Positions 35,859-44,796 of a DNA stretch of 64,000 nucleotides are shown in pieces. The translations under genes were made by a program, and so were the position numbers. The notes under the pieces are model-generated. The model was given only the letters and a program-made list of their open reading frames with translations. It had not been told where the DNA came from and did no database searches. Numbering within the stretch: position 1 is the first letter of the stretch; each line of letters opens with the position of its first letter. The stretch comes from Bacillus sp. FJAT-45037 (GTDB lineage: Bacteria > Bacillota > Bacilli > Bacillales > Bacillaceae_D), in contig NZ_NISN01000004.1 in the NCBI RefSeq assembly GCF_002797325.1, positions 60,517 to 124,516 of the forward strand. Direction: 5' to 3'.

Positions 35859-37698
35859 GCGTGAAGTCTTTAAACAGATTAAATCATTTATTAACCAAAA
35901 TGATTATAGAACGCCATACAAACTAAAACAACTTCTTATTGATTTAGAAAGTCCTATTCAGAAAAATAAAGCTGGAAAGCTATTACGTAATTGGAACCAA
36001 GGAAAGGCTCATGCAAAGATAGGTATAGTAGGAAATCATACCACCGATGGGTTAGAGCATGCCCTTACATTTGATGCTGTTAAAAGAGGAATCAATGTAG
36101 AGATGTTAACTACAGGCTACGGTCAATGGGCAATTCAAATGCTACAGGTTGGGAGTGAGCTCGATGCTTTTAATGGAGATTTAACAATCTGCACACTCGA
36201 TGAATCGATTATCTACCAACATTTACCAACTAGTAAGTGGTCGGTTGAAGCGATTGCAAAGGCACTGGAGGAAACAACAGTTGAAATCAGTCAAGCTATC
36301 AGAAGTTTCGCTTCTCGAAATACAGGGGGAATTGTTCTACATACGATTCCATTACCGCTAGCTGACTTTAAATCAATTATTGGCTATCGTGAAAAACAAT
36401 CTGTAGCTTCTTTATGGAAAAAATTCAACAGTCATCTACTTGAGTTGAACACCACTTTTCCAAATGTTACTACACTTGATTTTGATGTTTTGACGCAAGG
36501 TGCTGTTCCAATACGAGATGAAAGAATGAAGCATTTTGGTTCAATGAGTTACAGTTTAGAAGTTTGGCATCGTCTTTCAATAGAAGTAGTTTCCCTTCTA
36601 GCGGCTCAAAAGGGTTTGTCAAAAAAAGTATTAGCCCTTGATCTAGACCATACCCTTTGGGGTGGGGTTATTGGAGATGATGGAATAAAAGGGATCTCAC
36701 TATCTGAGACATTTCCTGGTAACCAATTTAAAACATTTCAAAAATACATTCGCCGCTTACACGAACAAGGAGTGCTCCTTACTATTGCTAGTAAAAATGA
36801 TTGGAATAATGTAAAAGATGTTTTTAGCGAGAACGAACACATGGTTTTAAAGGAAGAAGAGTTTACACAAATTTTTTGTCATTGGAATCCTAAAACAGAC
36901 AGTCTCCGCAAGATGGCGAACCAGCTTAATTTAGGTTTAGATGCTTTTGCGTTTGCAGATGACAACCCATTTGAAAGGCAACTAATGGAGGAGGAGCTTC
37001 CAGAGGTGACAGTGCTTCCAATAGGAAAAGATCCTAGTCATTATGTCATGGATCTATTGGATAATGGATGGTTTAATACAATTGCTTTAACCAATGAGGA
37101 TCGTCATCGATCACAGAAATACAAGCAGTTAGTGAAACATGAAGAGTTAAAAGAATCATCCACATCCATCGAAGAATATCTTGAGCAATTACAAATGGTA
37201 CTTCGTTGGAGTCGTTTAAAAGAAAGTCATATCTCGCGAGTCACTCAACTTTCTCAACGTACAAATCAGTTTAATTTAACAACTGAACGATTAACAGAAG
37301 CAGAAGTAACAAGAACACTGGATTTAAATGTGTCAGAATCCATTTATACATTTGGTTTGGAAGATCGTTTTGGTGATAACGGATTGGTCGGTTACTTTCA
37401 CATTTCTGAGCAGGGAAAACACTGGTACATTCGCAACATTGTAATGAGTTGTCGAGTATTTAAACGACAAGTGGAAACACAAGCACTCTATTTACTTATC
37501 GAGCAGGCACGAGCTAAAGGGGTAGAATCTATTTCAGGTACCTATCGAGAGACTTCAAAAAACGGACTAGTAGCTTCTTTTTATGAAGATCATTCCTTTT
37601 TCAGGCAAGGTGATGAATGGTTTTATTCATGTGAGAATTCTCTTCCGACAGTCCCTTGGATTAAGAAGCAACTAAGTGACGAAAGGGTGAATATTTAA
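35851..37698 (+). CDS. FkbH-like glyceryl-ACP synthase (HAD IIIC)
   Basis: Start ATG 35851 (AAGAAGGGTGAAGTTC before it) lies in the KAS III stop region; the product has 615 residues. Residues about 55-250 form an SGNH-like domain. The HAD domain begins LALDLDHTLWGGVIGDDGIK (Asp264 and Asp266), followed by LTIASKNDWNN and FADDNPFERQ; a GNAT-like C-terminal region ends the protein. FkbH proteins load the glyceryl group of 1,3-bisphosphoglycerate onto a carrier protein, the C3 unit of tetronates and of methoxymalonyl-ACP. No methoxymalonate dehydrogenases or methyltransferase are present, so a tetronate role is favoured. Confidence 0.93.
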   Translation: MSEREVFKQIKSFINQNDYRTPYKLKQLLIDLESPIQKNKAGKLLRNWNQGKAHAKIGIVGNHTTDGLEHALTFDAVKRGINVEMLTTGYGQWAIQMLQVGSELDAFNGDLTICTLDESIIYQHLPTSKWSVEAIAKALEETTVEISQAIRSFASRNTGGIVLHTIPLPLADFKSIIGYREKQSVASLWKKFNSHLLELNTTFPNVTTLDFDVLTQGAVPIRDERMKHFGSMSYSLEVWHRLSIEVVSLLAAQKGLSKKVLALDLDHTLWGGVIGDDGIKGISLSETFPGNQFKTFQKYIRRLHEQGVLLTIASKNDWNNVKDVFSENEHMVLKEEEFTQIFCHWNPKTDSLRKMANQLNLGLDAFAFADDNPFERQLMEEELPEVTVLPIGKDPSHYVMDLLDNGWFNTIALTNEDRHRSQKYKQLVKHEELKESSTSIEEYLEQLQMVLRWSRLKESHISRVTQLSQRTNQFNLTTERLTEAEVTRTLDLNVSESIYTFGLEDRFGDNGLVGYFHISEQGKHWYIRNIVMSCRVFKRQVETQALYLLIEQARAKGVESISGTYRETSKNGLVASFYEDHSFFRQGDEWFYSCENSLPTVPWIKKQLSDERVNI

Positions 37699-37940
37699 TG
37701 TCGGCAATTGCGGTAAATAAAACGATCTTTGCTATTTTTGCAGACGTGTTAGAAATTGAGGAAGATGACATTACATTGGACTTTTCCAAAGATGAAGATT
37801 CTGAATGGGACTCAGTAAATTCTTTGAGACTCTTTATAAATATTGAAAACGAGTTCAGTATTCGGCTAGACATGAATAAATTTATGAACACTTCAACAGT
37901 TCGTGAAATCATTGAATTAGTGGAGGCGGCGCGAAAATGA
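37698..37940 (+). CDS. Acyl carrier protein 2 (glyceryl-ACP)
   Basis: This 80-residue carrier protein has Ser39 in DSEWDSVNSLRLFINIENEF. The W-D-S motif is typical of carriers paired with FkbH proteins, unlike the LGLDS of ACP 1. Its start overlaps the FkbH stop by one base, and it overlaps the acyltransferase by four. It is the likely acceptor of the glyceryl unit. Confidence 0.9.
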   Translation: MSAIAVNKTIFAIFADVLEIEEDDITLDFSKDEDSEWDSVNSLRLFINIENEFSIRLDMNKFMNTSTVREIIELVEAARK

Positions 37941-38737
37941 CCATTAAGGTTGAATCGTTGCCGTCAATAAGGCGACATACTTTTCATTTTCTTGAAAAAG
38001 CAAACGAGAGTCAGGCAATTTATTTAAGTACGGAAGTTGATGCAACTGCCTTAATCGCTCAAAGGGCTATATTTAGCCAAGCATCAAAGAACATAAGCTA
38101 TGTAAGCTTTTTTCTTTATACAATTTCTAGAGCAATTGAAGCGTTTCCAGAAGTCAATTGTTCAGTTCAAGGACGTCACAACCCTAAACGATGGTGCTTT
38201 TCTTCAATTGATGGAAAAGTTACTGTTGATACACGAGCTAATGGTGAACGAATAGTAACCTCAACTGTGCTAAAAGAATTAAATCATAAATCTCTTACAG
38301 CTATTCAGAATGAAATTAATGAAATGAAGACGGCTTCCTTTGAAAAAGATGAGAAATTTAAACCCATTCGAAAATTACAGAAATTTCCAATTTGGTTTGG
38401 GAGAAAGATTTACAACAAAGTCATGAAAAATCCTGTGACGTGGCATCAAACCCAAGGAAGTTTTACCGTTACTTCCCTTGGACATGTATCAATTAATTCA
38501 TTTTTCCCAATGTCTTCTAATACAACTTGTTTTGGAATTGGCGCTATTCGTCAATGTCCTGTTGTAATGGATGGTGATATAGTGATCCGTCCAATACTTC
38601 CTCTTAGTATGTCTTTTGACCATAGAGCAATTGATGGAGCATTAGCAGCCGATTTTTTGCAACATATTAAATATTTGATAGAAGGATTGGGGGAAGAAAA
38701 ATGGCCAGAAAACCAAAAAAATCAAGCTACGACATAA
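37937..38737 (+). CDS. E2-type (2-oxoacid dehydrogenase) acyltransferase
   Basis: The 266-residue stand-alone catalytic domain of the E2/chloramphenicol-acetyltransferase fold has His229 and Asp233 in SFDHRAIDGALAADFL. There is no lipoyl or peripheral-subunit-binding domain, so it is not part of a dehydrogenase complex. Agg4/QmnD4 proteins of tetronate pathways have this architecture and acetylate the primary hydroxyl of the tetronate before elimination. Position directly after FkbH and ACP is the canonical order. Confidence 0.88.
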   Translation: MTIKVESLPSIRRHTFHFLEKANESQAIYLSTEVDATALIAQRAIFSQASKNISYVSFFLYTISRAIEAFPEVNCSVQGRHNPKRWCFSSIDGKVTVDTRANGERIVTSTVLKELNHKSLTAIQNEINEMKTASFEKDEKFKPIRKLQKFPIWFGRKIYNKVMKNPVTWHQTQGSFTVTSLGHVSINSFFPMSSNTTCFGIGAIRQCPVVMDGDIVIRPILPLSMSFDHRAIDGALAADFLQHIKYLIEGLGEEKWPENQKNQATT

Positions 38738-40197
38738 TTATTATTGGAGCAGGGATGGGCGGACTAAGTGCAGCTACATATTTAGCACAAGAAGGCTATT
38801 CAGTTCTTGTGCTTGATCGTCATTATCGAGCAGGAGGATATGCTCACTCGTTTCGTAGAAGAAAGTTTACTTTTGATTCAGCTGTACGAATTGTAGCTGG
38901 TGCAAAGGATGGCGGATTGTTAGAAGAGCTCCTACAAGCAGCTGGGGTTGTTGATGAAGTGGAATTTCTTCGCTTAGATGACATTTATACTGCTTATTAC
39001 CCTGATAGAAAAATTGATGTTAGTAGAAGTGTAAATGGACTTATTGAAGCTTATTGTCGTGAATTTCCTCATGAGAGTAAAAATGTACAAGCCCTAGTTA
39101 AGGAGATGGAGAAGCTATATGAAGTGACTTTAATGCTTCTTCATTCTGGTGATCCATTAATGGTGTTATCAAACCCCCTCATGTTGAAATATCGTGATAA
39201 GAGCTTTCATGAATTGACGTCCTCATTCTTACAAGACCCACAAGCTATTTACTCATTCTCTGCGTTGTGGGCGTATTATGGTACACCACCAACTCAAGGG
39301 AGTGCAATGTTTTTTGCTTATGCGATCATGAGCTACTTTAAAGAAGATATTTATTATGCGAAAGGGAGCTTCCAAACACTCGCTGATGCCTTTGTGAAAC
39401 GTATACAAACATTAGGGGGGGAAGTGTGTTTAAGAAATGCAGTTGAGCGTGTAGAAGTAGAAGATAAACAAGTGAAGGGAGTGCACCTTCAGACAGGCGA
39501 ATACGTGGAAGCATCAAAAGTTGTTTGTAATGGGGATTTTTTAAAGCTTATGCGTGACCTCGTAGGTGAAGAGCACTTCCCAGCACGTTATAAGAAAAGA
39601 ATTGGTAAGCTAAAGCCTTCAATTTCTGCTTTTGAAGTTTTTTTAGGAGTAGATCTTCCTCTTGAAGAACATGGATTATCACATGAAACGTTTATTTACA
39701 ATGATTACAGCTATGACACGTTTATGGAAAAACATCAGGATTTAAAAAGTTTAGGTCCCAATGGATTAAGTGGATTGGCGATTTCTACTCCTACTCTTGC
39801 AGATAAAAGTTTAGCGCCAGAAGGTCAACATACTGCAGTTCTGACGACTTTGGTTCCCTATGATATTGGTTCTAACTGGAAGGACGAGAAGGAAGCATAT
39901 CAAGAGCAATTGATTTCTATGGCGGAACGGGCAATTCCAAACCTCCGGGATCATATTGTTCATGTCGAGTCGGGTACTCCACTAACTATGGAGCGCTATA
40001 CCAATAATAGTTTTGGTTCAATTTATGGGTGGGAACAAAACAAACAACAAATGACTGGACGACCACAACATGAAACGCCCATTAAAGGTTTATATATTTC
40101 CGGTCAATGGACCGACCCGGGAGGCGGTGTAGTCTCAGTCATTCTCTCAGGCTATAAATTGTGGAAAAAAATAGCGAAAGAAAGCGTGTTGGTCTGA
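38701..40197 (+). CDS. CrtI/CrtISO-like FAD-dependent oxidoreductase
   Basis: The 498-residue flavoprotein has the dinucleotide motif IIIIGAGMGGLSAATYLAQE (residues 13-32), DRHYRAGGYAHSF, YAKGSFQTLADAFV and the C-terminal LYISGQWTDPGGGVVSVILSG. It belongs to the phytoene desaturase/carotenoid isomerase/saturase superfamily. No carotenoid synthase is nearby; enzymes of this group can desaturate, isomerise or reduce conjugated chains, which suits a polyene substrate. It overlaps the acyltransferase gene by 37 bases. Confidence 0.85.
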   Translation: MARKPKKSSYDIIIIGAGMGGLSAATYLAQEGYSVLVLDRHYRAGGYAHSFRRRKFTFDSAVRIVAGAKDGGLLEELLQAAGVVDEVEFLRLDDIYTAYYPDRKIDVSRSVNGLIEAYCREFPHESKNVQALVKEMEKLYEVTLMLLHSGDPLMVLSNPLMLKYRDKSFHELTSSFLQDPQAIYSFSALWAYYGTPPTQGSAMFFAYAIMSYFKEDIYYAKGSFQTLADAFVKRIQTLGGEVCLRNAVERVEVEDKQVKGVHLQTGEYVEASKVVCNGDFLKLMRDLVGEEHFPARYKKRIGKLKPSISAFEVFLGVDLPLEEHGLSHETFIYNDYSYDTFMEKHQDLKSLGPNGLSGLAISTPTLADKSLAPEGQHTAVLTTLVPYDIGSNWKDEKEAYQEQLISMAERAIPNLRDHIVHVESGTPLTMERYTNNSFGSIYGWEQNKQQMTGRPQHETPIKGLYISGQWTDPGGGVVSVILSGYKLWKKIAKESVLV

Positions 40198-40199
40198 CT

Positions 40200-40961
40200 A
40201 TGAGTTATGTATTAACAGAGATTAAAAATAATGTCCTCTATGTGACACTTGATTACCCAGAAAAGAAAAATGGAATTGACTTATCTCTTGGAACTGCATT
40301 GCTTAAAGCAATTCGGGAGGGGAATGAAGATCAAGATATTCATTCTATTGTATTTGGAAGTAAGCATAGAGCTTATTTTAGCAGTGGACCGCGTCCTGAG
40401 GATTTAATAACATGCGTAGGTGAAGAAGGGAAGGACGCATTGAGAGAAGTGTTAAATGTTTTTAATAATTGTGTACTTGAAATTTTCACTTCTCCAAAGG
40501 TAACCGTAGCTTTATTTAACGGTTATGCTTATGGAGGAGGATTCAATATTATGCTAGCTTGCGATAGGCGTATGGCCATAAAACGTGCAAAATTCCTTGA
40601 AAACTTTCATCAAATGGGTATTACTCCTGATTTAGGAGCTAGCTACTTACTACCAAGTATTATTGGTTATGAAAATACTTTTGATATGCTTATTCAGGGT
40701 AAGCTCTACACTGCTGAAGAGGTGGCTGAGCTAGGATTGATTCAAGAGGTTTGCGATAATAAGCAAGAATTGCAAGAACGTTTAGATAAGTACCTGACCA
40801 AAGTAGGTGAAGGTTATCTGCCTGCGATAGCGGCAACCAAAAAACTATTAAAACGTCACGCTGTTTATGAACTGAGAGCTCAACTTGCTTTAGAAGCTGA
40901 GGAGCTTGTCCGCTTGTTTCAGCAAACAGAAATTAAGCGTCGATTAAAACAGTTAGTTTAA
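40200..40961 (+). CDS. Crotonase-fold enzyme, altered active site
   Basis: Started at ATG 40200, two bases after the preceding stop, the product has 253 residues. Oxyanion-hole segments are present (FGSKHRAYFSSGPRP and NGYAYGGGFNIMLACD) and PDLGASYLLPSIIGY. Aligned with enoyl-CoA hydratase, the first catalytic Glu corresponds to Phe in FLENFHQMG and the second to Asp in ENTFDMLIQG. That pattern is closer to isomerases than to hydratases, so double-bond isomerisation of the polyketide or a C-C bond reaction is more likely than hydration. Confidence 0.82.
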   Translation: MSYVLTEIKNNVLYVTLDYPEKKNGIDLSLGTALLKAIREGNEDQDIHSIVFGSKHRAYFSSGPRPEDLITCVGEEGKDALREVLNVFNNCVLEIFTSPKVTVALFNGYAYGGGFNIMLACDRRMAIKRAKFLENFHQMGITPDLGASYLLPSIIGYENTFDMLIQGKLYTAEEVAELGLIQEVCDNKQELQERLDKYLTKVGEGYLPAIAATKKLLKRHAVYELRAQLALEAEELVRLFQQTEIKRRLKQLV

Positions 40962-40975
40962 AAGGAGAGAGTGCA

Positions 40976-41449
40976 ATGGCGTCTGTTATAGAAAAGGTTG
41001 ATATTACTAAGCTTAATCCAAAAAACATGTTACTTCAGCAACCCCCTTTTTTATTTGTAGATCGAATTATAGACTTTGATGAGGAAACCCTTACATGCGG
41101 TAAATATTTATCTCAAAATGAACCTTTTTTTGAAGGGCATTTCCCTTCAAAACCAGTCATGCCTGGGGTTCTTATTATTGAATTCGCTGCCCAAGCGAGT
41201 CTTCTTCTAACAATGCTTCAACAAAATGCTACCGAACCTCTCATGGGGTATCTTGTAAAAGCTAAGGAATTTACTTTTTATTCAGTCGCAGAACCAGGAG
41301 TAGAACTGGAAGCGGAAGTTAAGATGGTGGGGAAAATGGGAGGTTACTACACCATGCAAGCGACAATCAAAAGAGGTGACAATCGAAAAAAAGTAGCAAA
41401 AGGAGAATTGGTCTTTTATCTCACAGAGGAAGGGAAGAAACCATCATGA
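40976..41449 (+). CDS. 3-hydroxyacyl-ACP dehydratase (FabZ/FabA-like)
   Basis: This 157-residue hot-dog-fold protein has the catalytic His55 in EPFFEGHFPSKPVMPGVL and Glu69 in LIIEFAAQASL. It should dehydrate beta-hydroxyacyl-ACP to the trans-enoyl form. With no enoyl reductase in the locus the double bonds should stay, giving a conjugated polyene. It has an AAAGGAGAGAGTGC ribosome binding site and overlaps the next gene by four bases. Confidence 0.93.
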   Translation: MASVIEKVDITKLNPKNMLLQQPPFLFVDRIIDFDEETLTCGKYLSQNEPFFEGHFPSKPVMPGVLIIEFAAQASLLLTMLQQNATEPLMGYLVKAKEFTFYSVAEPGVELEAEVKMVGKMGGYYTMQATIKRGDNRKKVAKGELVFYLTEEGKKPS

Positions 41450-42648
41450 ACAAAGAGGTTGTAATTGTGGGAGGTGGCCCCGCGGGAATGTTAATGGGTT
41501 TACTTCTTGCAAAAGAGAATGTGCATGTTACCGTTCTTGAAAAAAACAAAAGTCTAAGTCGTGATTTCCGAGGAGAGACAATTGCACCAGGGTCAGTGTA
41601 CCTATTAAAAAAATTGGGTGTCTTTCCAGCGTTGGAGAAGCATGGCTTTATAAAGGTTAGGCAGATTAAAATGTATGATCGTGAAGATAAACTCTTTAGT
41701 GTAAACTTTGATGAATTAGGTCACCCTCAAAAATATGGGATTGATATGCCCCAACCTGTCGTATTAGAAGCATTAAAAGAAGTAGCACTAAAACAGCCAA
41801 ACTTTCAATATGTCGAAGGGGCTACCTTTACAGATTTAGTCAAAGAAGATGGAAAGGTTGTAGGGGTTCGGTACAAGGAGAGTGGTCGTGAATTAGAAAT
41901 AAGAACTAAGCTCGTAATTGGTGCGGAAGGTAGGTATAGTCGCTTACAGACGCTAGGAAACTTCCGTGTGAAAAAGAAAGAATTCAGCAGAGATTTAATT
42001 TGGTTCAAAGTTCCGAAACCAACTGACTGGGAGGAAGGAAACCTAATTAAAGTGTATAAAAATGATCATGTTATTATCCTCCCCACCTATCCAAACTTTT
42101 TAAGAGTAGGGACATACATCTCCATAGGAGCAAATCAAGCAACCAAGAAAAAAGGTATCTCCACCTTCATTGATAAGGTTTGTGCAATTGAGCCAAGACT
42201 ACGTAAGCATATGGAAGAACATATTAAATCATGGGAGGACACAACTTTGTTGAAGATATTCACTGCTCATGTAGATGATTGGGCAAATGATGGTTTAGTC
42301 CTAATTGGAGATTCCGCTCATACATTATCTCCTATACTAGGACAAGGAGTAAATATTGCTATGCAGGATGCCTTTGAACTTCTTCCCTGTGTAATAGAGG
42401 GATTAAAGATACACTCAGAAGTAATTCCTGCTTCGCACTTTAATAAATTTATTGAAAAACGTAAAAAACAAATATCCTTTGTTTCTAAATTTCAAGCTCG
42501 CCAAGAGCAAAATCTAGCAGCTTCTTCTCCACTTCAATGCACTATTCGTAAAGTGAAAATGAAGCTGCTTAATAAGGCGCCTTTTAAAAACAAAGTCATG
42601 AAAAAGCTACAATATGGGATTGTAGAAAATGAAAAAATGGAGGTATGA
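41446..42648 (+). CDS. FAD-dependent monooxygenase/reductase (PHBH superfamily)
   Basis: The 400-residue flavoprotein has VVIVGGGPAGMLMGLLLAKE at the N-terminus, LVIGAEGRYSRLQ (DG-type motif) and LVLIGDSAHTLSPILGQGVN near residue 285-304. These are the three FAD motifs of the p-hydroxybenzoate hydroxylase/geranylgeranyl-reductase/halogenase superfamily; the WxWxIP halogenase motif is absent. Likely a late tailoring hydroxylation or epoxidation of the chain or ring. Confidence 0.86.
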   Translation: MNKEVVIVGGGPAGMLMGLLLAKENVHVTVLEKNKSLSRDFRGETIAPGSVYLLKKLGVFPALEKHGFIKVRQIKMYDREDKLFSVNFDELGHPQKYGIDMPQPVVLEALKEVALKQPNFQYVEGATFTDLVKEDGKVVGVRYKESGRELEIRTKLVIGAEGRYSRLQTLGNFRVKKKEFSRDLIWFKVPKPTDWEEGNLIKVYKNDHVIILPTYPNFLRVGTYISIGANQATKKKGISTFIDKVCAIEPRLRKHMEEHIKSWEDTTLLKIFTAHVDDWANDGLVLIGDSAHTLSPILGQGVNIAMQDAFELLPCVIEGLKIHSEVIPASHFNKFIEKRKKQISFVSKFQARQEQNLAASSPLQCTIRKVKMKLLNKAPFKNKVMKKLQYGIVENEKMEV

Positions 42649-42651
42649 CAA

Positions 42652-42750
42652 ATGAAAATGAAAGCTCTGTTTTCTGTTGCAAGTCTCCTAATTATGACCT
42701 TCTCATTATTTTCGAGGAAGAAGAAATATGTTTCAATCAAGCCTCGTTAA
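42652..42750 (+). CDS. 32-aa single-span membrane peptide
   Basis: ATG 42652 has a well-placed GGAGGT ribosome binding site and encodes MKMKALFSVASLLIMTFSLF followed by SRKKKYVSIKPR: one membrane helix and a basic tail. It overlaps the end of neither flavoprotein nor stop codon but runs 23 bases into the PPTase gene. Such micro-proteins are usually missed; whether it is functional or only couples translation to the PPTase is unknown. Confidence 0.45.
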   Translation: MKMKALFSVASLLIMTFSLFSRKKKYVSIKPR

Positions 42751-43363
42751 ACACTCTCATCAGCCAATGGTGTTTTCAGGAGCGATTACCTCATTGGAGA
42801 AAAGAAAGACGGAACTTTTATCTTATGTAACAATAGATGAATATGAGAGGGCAAATAAACTTAAGAGGAAGAATCAAAGAGAAGTTTTCTTGCTTATACG
42901 TGGTTATCTTCGCTTTCTTCTGTCAACTATTCTAAAAAAAGATCCACAAAGTATAGGTATTGCCTATGAGCCCTACGGTAAGCCTTACTTAGATGGAGAA
43001 TACGGCTATCATTTTAATGTCTCGCACTCTAAGAATCGTTATTTAATTGGGATAAGAACCTCAGGGCTGATAGGAGTAGATGTAGAGTGCTCAAGATTAG
43101 TACCTAGCATTCATCCAATGTTTTTTCATTCTGAGGAAATTGCCCACCTCTCTAAAGAGACTAAACAAAATAGAGTAAACCATTGGTTGTGGATTTGGAC
43201 GCGAAAAGAGGCTTTCGGGAAAGCCATTGGTGAAGGGTTAAGCGAAAGGACGATAAAATTTTCAGTGCTCAAAGATTTAATAGACTTTAAAGGCAAGAAA
43301 TATGCCTTAGTGACAGAGCATCGTCCGAGTTTCACACAATCAGTTTGTGTAGAAATGGAATAA
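42728..43363 (+). CDS. 4'-phosphopantetheinyl transferase (Sfp type)
   Basis: The 211-residue protein has YGKPYLDGEYGYHFNVSHSK, the magnesium-binding motif IGVDVECSRL and WTRKEAFGKAIGEGL, all hallmarks of Sfp-type PPTases. It would convert both apo-ACPs (Ser45 and Ser39) to their holo forms. It is the last gene of the operon; no clear terminator follows. A dedicated PPTase supports the view that the locus is self-contained and mobile. Confidence 0.93.
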   Translation: MFQSSLVKHSHQPMVFSGAITSLEKRKTELLSYVTIDEYERANKLKRKNQREVFLLIRGYLRFLLSTILKKDPQSIGIAYEPYGKPYLDGEYGYHFNVSHSKNRYLIGIRTSGLIGVDVECSRLVPSIHPMFFHSEEIAHLSKETKQNRVNHWLWIWTRKEAFGKAIGEGLSERTIKFSVLKDLIDFKGKKYALVTEHRPSFTQSVCVEME

Positions 43364-43732
43364 ACAATTAAGGGGGAAAGATTTTAATCCTCAATCAATG
43401 AAACAAATTCACGTTTCAGTCTTAATATTTATAACAATAATACTTCTAATTTAATGAACCTAATCCTTAAGTAGATAAAAAAGTATATTTTGATTAGTGA
43501 CATGAATAAGCCTGGTAATACGGTATATATGGGATGTTACAAACAGATTATACCTTAAATAACAGCTAGTTAACTTTCAAGGCTTAATATTCCATTGTGA
43601 ATTTTCCGAACCAATAATCTTTCTATATTGTGAAGAAGTCATCACATTTTTTTAACACATGAGCTGATGCTTTTTAGATTTTGACTAATGTGCGAAGTAA
43701 AATATCTAAAATTAAGATTGTAGGAAGGGAGC
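43364..43732. other. Non-coding spacer after the biosynthetic operon
   Basis: No gene, strong hairpin or repeat is seen; AT-rich sequence with many stops in all frames. The biosynthetic operon ends at 43363 and plasmid-type small genes begin at 43733. Confidence 0.4.
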
Positions 43733-43954
43733 GTGAAAAAAAATAAGAGGCATCTCATGGACGGTAAAAAGAAGGATACAAAGGGAAGGTCCATATTGGT
43801 ACTAATCAACAGGTTTATAACGTATGAAATTAGTTATAACAATGGCTTCTATGATTTAAATATAGTTAAAAATGAAAAAAGTGGAAAGTTTTATTTTTCA
43901 ACCTTAGATACAGCTAAAGAGTTTGTTAGGAACAAATATAAAGTAATCTTTTAA
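43733..43954 (+). CDS. Small basic hypothetical protein
   Basis: The 73-residue protein, GTG start behind GAAGGGAGC, is basic. The middle is probably a beta-sheet (SILVLINRFITYEISYNNGF) followed by FSTLDTAKEFVRNKYKVIF. I do not recognise it. It stands alone. Confidence 0.5.
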   Translation: MKKNKRHLMDGKKKDTKGRSILVLINRFITYEISYNNGFYDLNIVKNEKSGKFYFSTLDTAKEFVRNKYKVIF

Positions 43955-44345
43955 AACGAAATTAGATTAACACTTTTTAACCCCCACTGATATCACAGTA
44001 GCTCAATGTTAAACTGATTCATGAACCTCTTCTACTTGTAAAATCAAATCCGGAGAGAGTGACAGCTCATTTGTCATACCTTCGAGATATCGATTCAGAA
44101 GAATCGCTTACCCATTAAAATCAGGTATTACAAGATGGAGAGTATGTGGATCATCCAGAGGAAGAATGGCAGCGATATGAATTAGTAAAAATAGCATAGT
44201 TCATTTGAATCACATAGAAGCTTGAGTTATAATTGAATCATCATAAATGATTAGTTCGAGTACCGGTGGTTAGGCGTTGAGAACGTCTATTCAGTGGTAC
44301 TTTTTCGATGAATCAATCTATAAGCAATGTAGGAGGAACAGAACT
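43955..44345. other. Spacer with a short gene relic
   Basis: Around 44120-44200 a frame reads LQDGEYVDHPEEEWQRYELV and then a stop, which looks like the tail of a lost gene. A hairpin containing GTACC...GGTAC lies near 44260-44302, just before the next small gene. Nothing else is visible. Confidence 0.3.
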
Positions 44346-44534
44346 ATGCCAGCCACTAATAATTCGAATGAAATAGATGAGTACTATCAAACATACACTC
44401 ACCTTAATACAGATACACTAAGAGAGGTCATCGAGCAACATATTGACGAACTTGAAGAAAAAAAGAGCAAATCTGTTTCTAAACGTTTGGAAGCAGCGAT
44501 AAAGGTCTATCTAGATCGTACAAAATTAGAATAA
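44346..44534 (+). CDS. 62-aa helical protein
   Basis: Start ATG 44346 has a strong GTAGGAGGAACAG ribosome binding site; the longer frame from 44277 is not supported. The product is charged and helical (LREVIEQHIDELEEKKSKSV, SKRLEAAIKVYLDRTKLE) and may be a small coiled-coil protein of plasmid origin. The function is unknown. Confidence 0.55.
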   Translation: MPATNNSNEIDEYYQTYTHLNTDTLREVIEQHIDELEEKKSKSVSKRLEAAIKVYLDRTKLE

Positions 44535-44796
44535 AAAGGAAGAAAATGTGACACTTGTCATTACTTATCGGATGTCTTATTTAGAAAAACAAATTAACAA
44601 CTTAAAGACTCGCAGGTACCCGTTGGTTAAAGGGAGGGAGTGGGAGGAAAGGAAGCAACTTTATTTAACTTTTTTTTGAGGAATATTGCAACCGGATGTC
44701 ATATTATGAATTATTTTTATCTAAGGTTGTTTTTTGTGAGTTAAAAGCCCCTTTATAGAGTGTAAGTAATTAAAGTTGATAAAGGGGATATGTGAA

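Noticed and set aside
35851..37940. FkbH plus ACP considered as a methoxymalonyl-ACP supply module
   Set aside because: The required acyl-ACP/3-hydroxyacyl dehydrogenases and O-methyltransferase are missing.
42645..42830. 61-codon frame overlapping the PPTase start
   Set aside because: Its ATG touches the ribosome binding site with no spacing; the better-placed ATG 42652 opens a different frame and the PPTase frame is clearly real.
28893..43363. Locus considered as an aryl polyene or carotenoid cluster
   Set aside because: No ammonia lyase, CoA ligase, glycosyl/acyltransferase set or phytoene synthase is present, whereas FkbH, W-D-S ACP, KAS III and E2-type acyltransferase point to a tetronate.
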